Origin: Micropruina sp. | GTDB taxonomy: Bacteria; Actinomycetota; Actinomycetes; Propionibacteriales; Propionibacteriaceae | Length of the DNA stretch: 30,434 nt | Reading direction: 5' to 3' | Assembly: GCA_016716635.1 (NCBI GenBank) | Contig: JADJVZ010000006.1 | Span: 1 to 30,434 of the forward strand | Shown: piece by piece, positions 18,517-27,088 of the stretch | Layout of the letters: the number at the start of each line of letters is the position of its first letter | How positions within the stretch are numbered: position 1 is the first letter of the stretch | Notes under the pieces: model-generated | What the model was told of the DNA's origin: nothing | Database searches by the model: none | The model's input: only the letters and a program-made list of their open reading frames with translations | Program-made: the position numbers and the translations under genes

Positions 18517-19149
18517 ATGGCCCGGATCCTTGTCGTCGACAACTACGACAGCTTCGTTTACAACCTCGTCCAATACCTCGCGCAGATCGGCGCCGAGGTC
18601 GAGGTGTGGCGCAACGACGATCCGCGATTCGGCGACGCCTCATGGGCGGACGGTTTCGATGGCGTCCTGCTGTCACCGGGTCCCGGTACTCCCGAGGCGG
18701 CCGGGGTGTGCATTGACCTCGTGAAGGACTTCGGTGGGCGTCTGCCGCTGTTCGGCGTGTGCCTCGGCCTGCAGTCGATGGCGGTGGCCTATGGCGGCGT
18801 GGTCGGACGCGCGCCCGAGTTGCTGCACGGCAAGACGTCAGTGGTCCATCACGACGGCCGCGGCGTCTTCGAGGGTCTCCCGAACCCGTTCACGGCCACC
18901 CGCTACCACTCGCTGGCGCTGGATCCGGAGACCGTCCCTGAAGTTCTCGAGGTGAGCGCCTGGACCGACTCCGGGGTCATCATGGCCGTCCGGCATCGCG
19001 AGCTGGCGGTCGAGTCCGTCCAGTTCCACCCCGAATCGGTGTTGACCGAGGGCGGGTATCAAATGCTCGCGAATTGGCTGGCAGCCTGTGGCGACGGCGA
19101 GGCGGTGTCGCGGGCGTCCGGCCTGGCGCCCCTCATGACGGCGCGTTAG
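18517..19149 (+). CDS. Class I glutamine amidotransferase, anthranilate/aminodeoxychorismate synthase component II
   Basis: This subunit supplies ammonia from glutamine for anthranilate or 4-amino-4-deoxychorismate synthesis. It has 210 aa. It has VDNYDSFVYNL at the N-terminus, the oxyanion loop SPGPGTPE, the nucleophile C82 in GVCLGLQS, and the catalytic His171-Pro-Glu173 in QFHPES. It is a full-length TrpG/PabA. In actinobacteria the gene next to pknB is called trpG but lies away from the trp genes, so folate (PabA) use is likely; sequence alone does not decide. It starts at ATG 18517, 44 bp after pknB, and may be in the same transcript. Confidence 0.9.
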   Translation: MARILVVDNYDSFVYNLVQYLAQIGAEVEVWRNDDPRFGDASWADGFDGVLLSPGPGTPEAAGVCIDLVKDFGGRLPLFGVCLGLQSMAVAYGGVVGRAPELLHGKTSVVHHDGRGVFEGLPNPFTATRYHSLALDPETVPEVLEVSAWTDSGVIMAVRHRELAVESVQFHPESVLTEGGYQMLANWLAACGDGEAVSRASGLAPLMTAR

Positions 19150-19164
19150 GCGTCCACCCGAACG

Positions 19165-19929
19165 TCACCGGTTCACGGTGGCGCTGGTCAGCTCGACGGT
19201 GCCGGTATAGCCCGGCAGGGTCACATCGTCGATGACCCGCTGCGCGTAGCCAAGCTTGTAGCGGTCGACGTATTGCTTGTAAATGCGGACGTAGTCCGAG
19301 GCGGCCAATCCCGCCGTCATGCGTTTCTGGTCACCAATCGCCACGATCACGTACGGCGGCGCGTAGGGCACGCCCTGGATCACCACGGTATTGCCGACGC
19401 ACTTCACGCCGGTGCGGGCCGACACCCGCTGGCCCTGCAGGGTCATGGCTTCAGCGCCAGAGGACCACAGGGCGTTCATCATGGCTTGGATGTCTTGCTG
19501 GTGGACGACCAGCAGGTCTTCGTCCACGCCCACCGGACGGACGGTCAACGGCGCATCGGTGAGGGTGACACTGACGGCCGGACCGGCCACCGCGGTGAAG
19601 CCCGCGAGCGCCGCCGCCACCTCGAGCTGCTGCTGCGGAAGCGCCAGGGTGCCCGCCTTGCTCAACGCATCCACATCCGCACGCAGGTCGGTGAGGGAAC
19701 TTTGCAGTACCCGGTTGCGCTGAGCCCGCTGTTCGACCAGTTGGATCAGGTCGGTGTTGCGATTGGAACGAAGATCCGTGCCGCGCGAGGTCACCGCGCT
19801 GGCGGCGATCATGAAGCCGGCGAGCACGCACACCGCGATCGTCGCCACGCGCTTCGTGCGTGGCAGGCGACGCCGTCCAGCGGCGGCTCGGGTCAGATTC
19901 CGCCGCACTCGCGCGGTCGGGGTGCTCAC
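19165..19929 (-). CDS. DUF881 membrane-anchored protein
   Basis: The protein has 254 aa from GTG 19929, with one membrane helix (VATIAVCVLAGFMIAASAV) after a basic N-terminus, a coiled-coil stretch (about residues 50-80) and the DUF881 core with GPAVSVTLTDAP and GAEAMTLQGQRV. Family members are found beside crgA and sporulation or division genes; the biochemical role is unknown. An open frame extends beyond 19929 but passes through the intergenic region and has no family resemblance. It converges on the amidotransferase gene and diverges from crgA. Confidence 0.85.
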   Translation of the reverse strand: MSTPTARVRRNLTRAAAGRRRLPRTKRVATIAVCVLAGFMIAASAVTSRGTDLRSNRNTDLIQLVEQRAQRNRVLQSSLTDLRADVDALSKAGTLALPQQQLEVAAALAGFTAVAGPAVSVTLTDAPLTVRPVGVDEDLLVVHQQDIQAMMNALWSSGAEAMTLQGQRVSARTGVKCVGNTVVIQGVPYAPPYVIVAIGDQKRMTAGLAASDYVRIYKQYVDRYKLGYAQRVIDDVTLPGYTGTVELTSATVNR

Positions 19930-20050
19930 CCGTCCAGGGTACAAGCTGGGCCGATCTCCCCGGCCGAGTGGGTCCCACGGCGCCGCCCGAAGTGACGCCG
20001 GTCCGACCGGTGGCTTACCCTGGATCCGTCGTCGATCAGGAGTGACTGCA

Positions 20051-20341
20051 GTGCCCGAATCCAAAGTCCGCAAAGAGGCTGCGGAGAAGAAGAAGCTAGC
20101 CAAGCGCGCTTCTGATGCCGAGCACAAGGCCGACCTTCAACGTCACGTCGTGGCGCCGGGCAGCCGCCGTTGGGTGCCCCCGACCTTCATCACCCTGGGG
20201 CTCCTGGGTGTCTCCTGGCTGGTCGTCTACTACGTCGCGGGCTACATGATCCCGTTCATGTCCACCCTCGGCGGATGGAACATCGGCATCGGCATGGGCC
20301 TGATGGCGGCCGCCTTTGCGGTCTCCACCCTCTGGAAGTAG
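20051..20341 (+). CDS. crgA: CrgA cell division protein
   Basis: This 96-aa divisome membrane protein recruits FtsI-type transpeptidases and stabilises the septal ring in actinobacteria. A charged N-terminus (ESKVRKEAAEKKKLAKRASD) precedes two membrane helices, FITLGLLGVSWLVVYYVAG and NIGIGMGLMAAAFAVSTLW. The GTG start at 20051 lies just after a TCAGGAG site. The gene is divergent from DUF881, as in mycobacteria, which fits the conserved locus. It converges on lysS. Confidence 0.93.
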   Translation: MPESKVRKEAAEKKKLAKRASDAEHKADLQRHVVAPGSRRWVPPTFITLGLLGVSWLVVYYVAGYMIPFMSTLGGWNIGIGMGLMAAAFAVSTLWK

Positions 20342-20362
20342 TCCTCCCCGGTTGGCGCCGCC

Positions 20363-21872
20363 TCAGCCCTGGGGGCGCAGAAGCGGGAACAGGATGGTCT
20401 CGCGGATGCCGGCACCGGTCAGCAGCATCACCAGACGGTCCATGCCCATGCCCATGCCGCCCATGGGCGGGGCGCCGAACTCGAGCGCGTTGAGGAAGTC
20501 CTCGTCGAGCTGCATCGCCTCTGCGTCACCAGCGGCCGCCTTCAGGACTGCTCCACGAGCCGCTGACGCTGAATCACCGGATCGATGAGCTCGCTGAAGC
20601 CCGTGCCGCGCTCGACGCCACCGATGATCAGATCCCAAGCCTCGACCTTGCGCGGATCATCGCGATGCGGCCGCGCGAGCGGCTGGGCGATCGCCGGGAA
20701 GTCACACACGAACGTCGGTTGGACCAGCGTCGGCTCGACGAGTTCGGCGAACAGCTCCATGACGAGCTTGCCCTCGGACAGCTTGGGATCGTAGGCGATG
20801 CCGCGGGAATCCAAGTGGTGGCGTAGCACCTCCAGGGGGGTGTCAGGGGTGATGGTGTCGCCCACCGCCTCCCGCAGCGGCGTCGTACACCGACAGCCAG
20901 CGCCACTCGCCGTCCAGGTTGATCTCGCCGCGGGGGCTGTCGTACACGCGGGTGCCGACGGCGTCTGCTGCCGCGAGCACGAGGCGGCGGGTCATGGCGG
21001 CGATGGTCCACTGGTCGCCCCACGACTGGTAGGCCTCCAGCATCGTGAACTCGGCGCTGTGGCTCGAATCGATGCCCTCGTTGCGGAAGATCCGTCCGAT
21101 CTCGAACGCCCGATCGGCGCCGCCGACCATGGCGCGCTTGAGGTAGAGCTCCAGCGCGATGCGCAAGGTCATGTCGATGTCGAAGGCGTTGAGGTGCGTC
21201 CGGAAAGGACGGGCGGCCGCCCCACCGTGGACGAGCTGCAGCACCGGCGTCTCGATCTCGAGGTAACCCTCGGCGTGCAGCTGTTCGCGGACGGCTCGCG
21301 TGATCGCCGAGCGCTTGCGCATCATGTCGCGCGCCTCGGGCCGGACGACCAGGTCGGCATAGCGCTGCCGGACCCGGGACTCCTCGGAGAGTTCCTTGTG
21401 CAACGTCGGGGAGCGGACGCAGGGCCTTGGAGGCGAGCGTCCATTCAGTAGCCAGGATCGACAGCTCCCCGCGCTTGGAGGCGATGACCCGTCCGGTGAC
21501 GCTGACGAAGTCGCCCAGGTCGACAGTGGACTTCCAGGCGTCTAATGACTCCTCGCCGACCTCGGCCAGGCTCAACATGACCTGCAGTCGCTCGCCGTCG
21601 GTGTCGATGGTGAACTGATCCTGCAGCGTGGCGAAGCAGAGCTTGCCGGTGTTGCGGACGAAGATCACGCGTCCGGTGACGCTCACGATGTCGTCGGTCT
21701 CTTGGCCCGGCTCCAGGTTCGGCCACCCGGCCCGCACCTGCGCCAGCGAATGCGACCGCGGCACCTCGACCGGGTAAGCCTGGTCACCTGCGGCTAACAG
21801 CCGGGCGCGCTTATCAAGGCGCACCTGCATCTGCTCGGAGACGGACGGCTCGGAAAGCTCTGCTGAAGTCAC
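20363..21872 (-). CDS. lysS: Lysyl-tRNA synthetase (class II), with three frame breaks
   Basis: This enzyme charges tRNA-Lys. The sequence is complete from the OB-fold anticodon domain (VTGRVIFVRNTGKLCFATLQ) through class II motif 1 (RKRSAITRAVREQL), motif 2 (FRNEGIDSSHSAEFTMLEAY) and motif 3 (GMGMGMDRLVMLLTGAGIRE), but it needs three frames. One extra base near 21401-21405 breaks LPDVHKELSEES. One extra base near 20878-20882 breaks VYDALREAVGD, and one base is missing near 20544-20546 (VEQS-LKAAAGD). Since every motif survives, I read this as one intact gene with base-calling errors. GTG 21872 is preceded by a -10-like TAGGCT six bases upstream, so the mRNA may be leaderless; GTG 21878 is the alternative. 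Confidence 0.85.
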
Positions 21873-21906
21873 CCGCACAGCCTATCGAGAGGACTGGTGA
21901 CGTGGC

Positions 21907-22197
21907 CTAAACCCGTCGCGCGAACTCAAGCGCGGGACCGAAGGGCACACCCAACGTCTTACGCACATATCGCGCAGCACCCGCAGCGCCCGAGCTTCCG
22001 ACAGAGCGCAGGCGTCGAACTTCATCTCGATCAATCACCGCATCTGCCAGCATCCGGTCCACGGAGCCTCCGAAGGATGCCTCAAACTGCTTCGATTCGA
22101 CCGCTATTCGCCGCAGCCCGCGGAAAAGATTCCAGAGGCTGGCCCCCACCACAATGACAGCTAAGAACAGCAACCAGCCCACTTGGAACCAGGTCAT
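21907..22197 (-). CDS. Small membrane protein, last gene of the T7SS-like cassette
   Basis: The family is unrecognised. It has 96 aa: one N-terminal membrane helix (VGWLLFLAVIVVGASLWNLF) and then a cytoplasmic segment rich in charged residues with two probable helices. It begins 9 bp after the WXG-motif gene. Its place after a probable secreted hydrophobic protein would suit an immunity or accessory protein, but that is inference. It is fully open and AT-richer than the lysS gene beside it. Confidence 0.6.
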   Translation of the reverse strand: MTWFQVGWLLFLAVIVVGASLWNLFRGLRRIAVESKQFEASFGGSVDRMLADAVIDRDEVRRLRSVGSSGAAGAARYVRKTLGVPFGPALEFARRV

Positions 22198-22206
22198 ATC
22201 CGCAGC

Positions 22207-22935
22207 CTACTTTGTCCCATCCGGCCAGTCAGCTCCGGGAAAGTTGGCCATGCTTGACCTCATCGCCAGCATCGCTTCGCCCGTTGCCGTAAGGATAGCA
22301 ACAAGGCCACCAATAATAGCCGCAGCCGCCGCAGCTGTTAAGAATGTATCGGCTGCCGCGGCGGCAATCCCCGCCCAACTGAATACGACGCTGGCCACAC
22401 CTGCCGCCGAAGCAATCAGCGTTGCGATAAATTGAACGATGAGGACTCCCATGCCAACATAAGCAAGAAGTCCGGCCGCGGCACAGATTAGTAGCTGTGT
22501 AGCCATACCTCCTCCTATTGACGCAATAGCCGTCGCGGCGCCCGGCTGGTCGTCCACGGCCTTCAAATAAGCTCGGTACGCTAGCCCCTCCCAGTATTCT
22601 TCGGAGATGAGTTGGCTTGGCGCGATATTCGCAGCCAATTCAGTCATTGGCTTTTGAACATCGGGCACCCAAAGAAACGACTTTGCCGCAAGCTGTATTG
22701 GCGCCACTGCGTTCATGAGCAGCGCCCCCACCTTATCGACCATCCACTTGGTGGCTTCAACGATGCGGTCAACGCACCATGTCAACGCATCGGCCAACCA
22801 TCCTGGGAGCAGCGGCATGGAGAGGGTCCTGTTTGTCGCGGTGATCAATTCGTCGCACTTGACCCCCATCTGCACAACGCCAACCCGAATTTCCTGGGTC
22901 ACGGCCTCGTAGGTTGCTGTATTGAATTCAGTCAT
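22207..22935 (-). CDS. WXG-motif type VII secretion-like protein with hydrophobic tail
   Basis: The protein has 242 aa. Residues 5-85 are helical and Trp-containing (PGWLADALTWCVDRIVEATK). A WXG-like turn is present at W115-E-G117 in EEYWEGLAYRAYLKAV, followed by a second helix, the hairpin pattern of type VII secretion substrates. Residues 139-225 are almost wholly Ala/Gly/Val/Ile and could form three membrane helices or an inserting hairpin. The end is short and acidic (FPGADWPDGTK). No enzyme domain is visible. ATG 22935 has an AAGG site. It lies 9 bp after the EspC-like gene. A membrane-active secreted protein is plausible but unproved. Confidence 0.65.
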   Translation of the reverse strand: MTEFNTATYEAVTQEIRVGVVQMGVKCDELITATNRTLSMPLLPGWLADALTWCVDRIVEATKWMVDKVGALLMNAVAPIQLAAKSFLWVPDVQKPMTELAANIAPSQLISEEYWEGLAYRAYLKAVDDQPGAATAIASIGGGMATQLLICAAAGLLAYVGMGVLIVQFIATLIASAAGVASVVFSWAGIAAAAADTFLTAAAAAAIIGGLVAILTATGEAMLAMRSSMANFPGADWPDGTK

Positions 22936-22944
22936 CCTTGTTCC

Positions 22945-23250
22945 TCAATACGCCTTTTCGACATGTTCAGTAAGCTGGTGTTCGTGCCGCTCATAAGAAT
23001 CAGCGTTCCTCCGCAAGGCGACGGAAATATTAGCCATAACATTCTGATCTGCTCTAACGCAGCGCGCTTTCACAAAATCACACACTTCGTTGTTGGCGTT
23101 GACAACGAGAACAAAGAGGAGAGCCTCAGCAACATTCAGCCTCAGGCCGTCTGCCGCCTCCGCCACACGGCGAGGAATATGCGCCTGCTGATCCCAGACC
23201 ACCGCCTCTCTCCTAATTGCTTCGACGCATACTTCAAGCTTAGGGCCCAT
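22945..23250 (-). CDS. EspC-like (DUF2580-type) small helical secretion protein
   Basis: This protein of about 101 aa is predicted all-helical. The pattern (KLEVCVEAIRREAVVWDQQA, a middle helix, then ISVALRRNADSYERHEHQ) resembles EspC-type type VII secretion partners, in which the last helix carries an A-x-x-Y-x-x-x-[DE] signal. Here AxxYxxxE is present (A-D-S-Y-E-R-H-E). I prefer ATG 23250 because TTGAGG lies 7 nt upstream; TTG 23256 would overlap that site. Three cysteines are unusual for the group. It sits between the YbaB-like and WXG-like genes with 9-bp gaps on both sides. Confidence 0.6.
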   Translation of the reverse strand: MGPKLEVCVEAIRREAVVWDQQAHIPRRVAEAADGLRLNVAEALLFVLVVNANNEVCDFVKARCVRADQNVMANISVALRRNADSYERHEHQLTEHVEKAY

Positions 23251-23259
23251 TTCCAAACC

Positions 23260-23931
23260 TCAACTATTCATTTGGCGAAGAGTGGCTAGCAAAGAAATCA
23301 AGAGACTATCCCCTTGATCGGCGGCCCCCGAGGGACCTACTTCTGGCAACTTATTTGCGGCCTCTGTAATGGCGCCAACAATGGCGAAATTGGATTTCGT
23401 CGCAGCCCAACTTGCTTCAATGGTAACCCCGGTAATGCGACCGCCCTGGCTAGCGATAACAACGGGGCCCTGCGCCGGGGCCGGGGGGGCGTCCGGCACA
23501 CCTTGCTTCGCCATGCGCAGGTACTGCTCAGCAGCTTCCGTTGGATCTATCGGGGCGGCGAAGGCGGCTTGAGCATCGAGGCCGTGGGCCTGCTCTGTCA
23601 ACGCGCGAATAGCGTCGTCTTCACTCACCACAGGGGGGACGAAGTTGCCGGGACGCGAACCGAGCGCTTTGAGTTGTTCAGAGTAGGCCGCGTTGATGCC
23701 GGCGAGAACAGTGGCCCCAAGATCGGCGGGTTTGACCTCGTCGCGCCACTTCGGTGCAATCGAGAGTTGAAGAAGCGTCCCGGAAGCGTCGATGACGGCC
23801 TCCACCGTACCCGTGGGGTCTTTGCCAGCGCTTCGCGGTGGCATCCTCTTACGCATTTCCTCGGCGACGGCGCCGACTCCCAGCAGCGTTTGCATCATCT
23901 TGATGCTGCCTTCGTCGAACTTCTGCGTCAT
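23260..23931 (-). CDS. YbaB/EbfC-like protein, first gene of the T7SS-like cassette
   Basis: The protein has 223 aa. Residues 1-100 match the YbaB/EbfC pattern: GTVEAVIDASGTLLQLSIAP, then LGATVLAGINAAYSEQLKAL. A second, similar strand-helix unit appears near the C-terminus (GRITGVTIEASW then IVGAITEAANKLPE), suggesting an internal repeat. In ESX loci, YbaB-like proteins such as EspL act with secreted substrates, probably as chaperones, while stand-alone YbaB binds DNA. ATG 23931 has a strong AAGGGGG site. A TTGACA (23987-23982) is present upstream but I see no matching -10. Confidence 0.65.
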   Translation of the reverse strand: MTQKFDEGSIKMMQTLLGVGAVAEEMRKRMPPRSAGKDPTGTVEAVIDASGTLLQLSIAPKWRDEVKPADLGATVLAGINAAYSEQLKALGSRPGNFVPPVVSEDDAIRALTEQAHGLDAQAAFAAPIDPTEAAEQYLRMAKQGVPDAPPAPAQGPVVIASQGGRITGVTIEASWAATKSNFAIVGAITEAANKLPEVGPSGAADQGDSLLISLLATLRQMNS

Positions 23932-24087
23932 TGGCGGCCCCCTTCGTCCTGGACAGGGTAACGGACCAAAGGATCACTGGATGTCAATGCAACGACCCAT
24001 CTCGCCGCTGCGCGCACAGATAGTCAGAAGCCGCGCCTGAGCCCGTTCACGGCTTCGGTGCCAGGACGGGAAGCTGGCAATGACTTA

Positions 24088-24124
24088 CTCGGAGACGAAC
24101 TGCTCGGGAAGCTCTACCGAAGTC
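24088..24124 (-). pseudogene. Decayed copy of the lysS 5' end
   Basis: These 37 bp align without gaps to the lysS 5' end at 21834-21870 with 32 identities. In lysS the region reads TSAELSEPSVSE on the minus strand; here it reads TSVELPEQFVSE and then a stop, and the GTG start is GCG. Sequences diverge immediately beyond the TCTCCGAG end. The two copies flank the four-gene cassette, so this is probably a scar of how the cassette arrived. Confidence 0.65.
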
Positions 24125-24188
24125 GCAGACTCAGCCGACCGAGGCACTGTCTAACTCGAACGAACGTCCCCGAGCCATCGCCAGCCTT

Positions 24189-25577
24189 CTAGGCCCGACG
24201 CCGCGGAATCGGCTTTGGCGACATCCTCCTTGTCGGTTTTGCGTCGAGTTTGGCTGCACTTCTCTTGAATCCTGGGGCGGTGCCGTCGCGGGTAACGGTG
24301 TAGTCGAAGCCGAGGGGACTGGTCCAGTAGAACTCGCCGGGGACGGGTTGGGTGAGGGTCCAAGCGCCGAGGGTTTTGGCGCGGTGAACCTTGCGGCTAA
24401 GGGGTCCCAAATTTGAGGCGCGGGTCTGCGCTGCGGGTCTTCCCAAGCCGCGATGGTAGGGGCGGGTGTGGTCGAGGTCGCAGTTCTTCGACGCGCGGTT
24501 CGAGTAGGGAAACACCTCGACCGGGTCGCGGGCGGTGATGTGGCGTCTGATTCGTTCGGGGATTTGGTAGCCGTCGGTGGTGGGGTCGTCGTTGAGGTCG
24601 ATCACGGGCAGGACCCGGATCCGGCAGTGGCGGAACAGGTCGTGGGCTTGGCCGAGGAGCAGGGGTCCGATGCGGTCGATCTCGATGATGCCGTCGCCGC
24701 TACGGAGGGTGTCCGCGTCGAGGTGGACGACAAGTTCGGCTACCCGGGGCGGCTGGCGACGCGGCGACGCCGGCTGCGGCTGGCCATCTCCGGCGGCGGC
24801 TGCGGGTGCTGCGCGGTGGTTTGCTGCTTCGACGGGTGCCGGGTGTTCCAGGGCGGCGATGGCGAGGTCACCCAGTGCCTCGGAGCGGAGCTCGTCGATT
24901 GTTTCGGTGCGTCCGGTGAGCACAGCGTCGCTGGCTAAGCGGGTGAGGGCGGTATCGAGGAGGATCGCGTCGGGGGTGGTCATCCTCGCGACCACGGTGG
25001 AGATGCCGTCGTCGTCGTGCCGGATGCGGACGAAGCGTTCTTGGCGGGCCTTTCGGGCGCGTTGCCCCGCCAACACTTCGTCGGCCTTCACGATCAGGTT
25101 CTTGAGTTTGTATTGGACCCGCGACAGCGGCCACTTGGACAGGTACGGGGTGATGACGGCGTCCAGCGCATGGGCGGCTTCCAGCCCGAGGCCGGACCGG
25201 GTCACTTGGTCGGCGATGCGGCGGGCTTTCCATACCTCGACGGTGAGGTCGCACACGGCCTGCCACAGGACCGGATGCCGATGGCGGAGGTCCAGAATGC
25301 TGGACAGCAGCGCCCCCGCACTGTCGGGACTGATCCCGAGTATCGGTCCGACTTCGGCGGCGAGCATTTCCGACACCAGCGGGGTGCCGTCGGCTCCGAG
25401 GCTGATCAGCTTTTCGGTGTCGGGAACTTCGGGTTGCCGTTGGGCATCCAGGGCCTGGTACACGTCGCAGAGGGCCGCCAACGCTTGGACCTTTTGGGCT
25501 GCGCCGTGTCGTTCCAGATGGTCACCCTCGAGCGCGGCGAGGCAAAGCTCGCGGGCGGTGAGTCCAACGGTGATCAT
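24189..25577 (-). CDS. DUF222 / 13E12-type protein with C-terminal HNH endonuclease motif
   Basis: The protein has 462 aa. The N-terminal DUF222 region (about 1-240) contains helices like EVGPILGISPDSAGALLSSI and the conserved AILLDTALTRLASD. A Pro/Ala-rich linker follows, then a conserved region (ELVVHLDADTLRSGDG) and an HNH motif with C366, D369-H370, N389 and H398. This family is abundant and multi-copy in actinobacteria and is linked to mobile DNA; its biological role is not established. ATG 25577 is the first start. It lies between the T7SS-like cassette and the IS elements. Confidence 0.85.
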   Translation of the reverse strand: MITVGLTARELCLAALEGDHLERHGAAQKVQALAALCDVYQALDAQRQPEVPDTEKLISLGADGTPLVSEMLAAEVGPILGISPDSAGALLSSILDLRHRHPVLWQAVCDLTVEVWKARRIADQVTRSGLGLEAAHALDAVITPYLSKWPLSRVQYKLKNLIVKADEVLAGQRARKARQERFVRIRHDDDGISTVVARMTTPDAILLDTALTRLASDAVLTGRTETIDELRSEALGDLAIAALEHPAPVEAANHRAAPAAAAGDGQPQPASPRRQPPRVAELVVHLDADTLRSGDGIIEIDRIGPLLLGQAHDLFRHCRIRVLPVIDLNDDPTTDGYQIPERIRRHITARDPVEVFPYSNRASKNCDLDHTRPYHRGLGRPAAQTRASNLGPLSRKVHRAKTLGAWTLTQPVPGEFYWTSPLGFDYTVTRDGTAPGFKRSAAKLDAKPTRRMSPKPIPRRRA

Positions 25578-26040
25578 GCTTCTAATCTACGGATTGGGTC
25601 CGACAGTTTTTGATCCCGAAGCGACCTGTTTGCCCTTGTGAAGGTCACATTGAGGTCACGAAATGCAGGGGTTCCCGGGACGGTTGGGCCGCCTGTGACA
25701 GCGGCCTGAAGAGAGTGTGAGGAAAGTGCTCACGGTGAGCGTTTTACTCACACTCTCTTTCCATGCGGCGCTGCCGCGCCGACCGAAGAACGTGGTCACC
25801 ATGGGCGCCCACTCGTTGCCCATTGCGGTCGGCGTTCGGCTGCCGTCGGTGTCGTGCCCGACTGGCGGTGGTGCTGTCGGGCACGGTTTCGGCCACTGTG
25901 TCACGGACACCATCACCCAATTGACCCCCTGGGCCCGGCTCATGGACGCCCGCGCCATGAGGGCCGCCAGCGAGGCCGTCTTGAGCGGTGACAGCCGATC
26001 GCCCACAAGGAGGGGTGAACCCATAGACGGTATGTGGGTG
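25578..26040. other. Gene-free stretch between the HNH gene and IS110 left end
   Basis: No frame here looks like a known protein, although long open frames exist on both strands because of composition. Two small structures are visible: a direct repeat AGGTCAC (25642-25648 and 25653-25659), spaced 11 bp near the HNH gene promoter, and the nested inverted repeat at 25710-25758. The left boundary of the IS110 element probably lies toward the right end of this stretch. Confidence 0.4.
25710..25758. repeat. Nested inverted repeat
   Basis: Outer arms AGAGAGTGTGAG (25710-25721) and CTCACACTCTCT (25747-25758) are perfect complements. Inside them GCTCAC (25728-25733) pairs with GTGAGC (25735-25740) round one G. 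There is no T-tract. The element could be a two-tier operator or an RNA stem. Confidence 0.65.
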
Positions 26041-26149
26041 CCCCCGGGTGGGGGTGTCGGCCGGGGCCTCCTTGACGTAAGGATGCGTGGATTGCCAGTC
26101 AGGTGGTGGCTTGAACCGCCCCGGCGTGTCCGGAGGCTTCGTTGTTTGA

Positions 26150-27088
26150 CTAAGCAGCCTCTGTTTGTGGCTGCTTGTGAGCGTAGTACGCGTTCTCGAG
26201 CTCGAGGGGCGGGATGTCGCCGCAGTACTCGAACAAGCGAACGTTGTTGAACCAATCGACCCATGTCGCGGTGGCGTGTTCAACCTGATCGACCCCATGC
26301 CAAGGCCCTTCGTGGCGGATCACTTCAGCCTTGTAGAGGCCATTGATGGTCTCGGCGAGCGCATTGTCGTAGGAGGAGCCGACACTCCCCACTGAGGGAG
26401 TGATGCCCGCTTCGGCGATCCGTTCGGTGTACCGAATCGACGTGTACTGCGAGCCTCTATCGGTGTGCGCCACCAAGGCAGTGAAGTCATCGCGGCCTTC
26501 CCGTTCCCGGGTCCAGATTGCCTGCTCCAAAGCATCGAGCACCATGGCGGTGGTCATCGTCGCAGCGACCCGCCAGCCCAGGATCCGACGGGCGTAGGCG
26601 TCGATCACGAACGCGACATACACCCAGCCGACCCACGTCGACACGTAGGTGATGTCAGCCACCCACAACCGGTTCGGGGCCACCGGCTCGAAGTCACGCC
26701 CCACCAAATCCTCGGGCCGTTTCGCTGCCGGATCGGCGATGGTGGTGCGTTTCTTGGACCCGCGACGAGCCCCCACAAGTCCGTCGCCGCGCATCAACCG
26801 CTCCACGGTGCAGCGGGCTACCGGGATCTGTTCCCGGTTCAGCTGCAACCACACCTTCCGCGGCCCATACACACCTCGGTTGGCGTGGAAGACGCGGCGG
26901 ACCTCGACAAGTAACACCTCATCACGCCGTTGCCGGTCGGTGGGCAGCTTGTCTGCCCATTCGTAATAGGTCGACGGGGCGATCGGAACACCATGCTCAG
27001 TCAGCACAGCGCAGATCGGCTCAACACCCCATCGCAAACCACCAGACTCCTGGTGGTCGGCATGCTCGCGGATGAAATCCACGATCAC
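26150..27088 (-). CDS. IS3-family transposase OrfB (DDE integrase domain)
   Basis: OrfB has 312 aa. An HTH_21-type N-terminal region (YGPRKVWLQLNREQIPVARC) precedes the retroviral-integrase-like catalytic core with D145 (VADITYV), D210 (AHTDRGSQYTS) and E246 (ALAETINGLYKAE). It opens with GTG 27088 overlapping the OrfA stop (GTGA). In this family the active product is usually an OrfAB fusion made by -1 frameshifting; I see no clear slippery heptamer, so coupling by re-initiation is also possible. Confidence 0.92.
   Translation of the reverse strand: MIVDFIREHADHQESGGLRWGVEPICAVLTEHGVPIAPSTYYEWADKLPTDRQRRDEVLLVEVRRVFHANRGVYGPRKVWLQLNREQIPVARCTVERLMRGDGLVGARRGSKKRTTIADPAAKRPEDLVGRDFEPVAPNRLWVADITYVSTWVGWVYVAFVIDAYARRILGWRVAATMTTAMVLDALEQAIWTREREGRDDFTALVAHTDRGSQYTSIRYTERIAEAGITPSVGSVGSSYDNALAETINGLYKAEVIRHEGPWHGVDQVEHATATWVDWFNNVRLFEYCGDIPPLELENAYYAHKQPQTEAA

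Noticed and set aside
21878..21907. lysS as a true pseudogene
   Set aside because: All class II motifs and domains are intact across three frames, and the errors match the pattern seen in other essential genes.
25717..26250. A 177-aa plus-strand frame and overlapping minus-strand frames as real genes
   Set aside because: No family resemblance, an inverted repeat at the start, and the right part crosses the IS110 and IS3 ends; composition alone explains the open frames.
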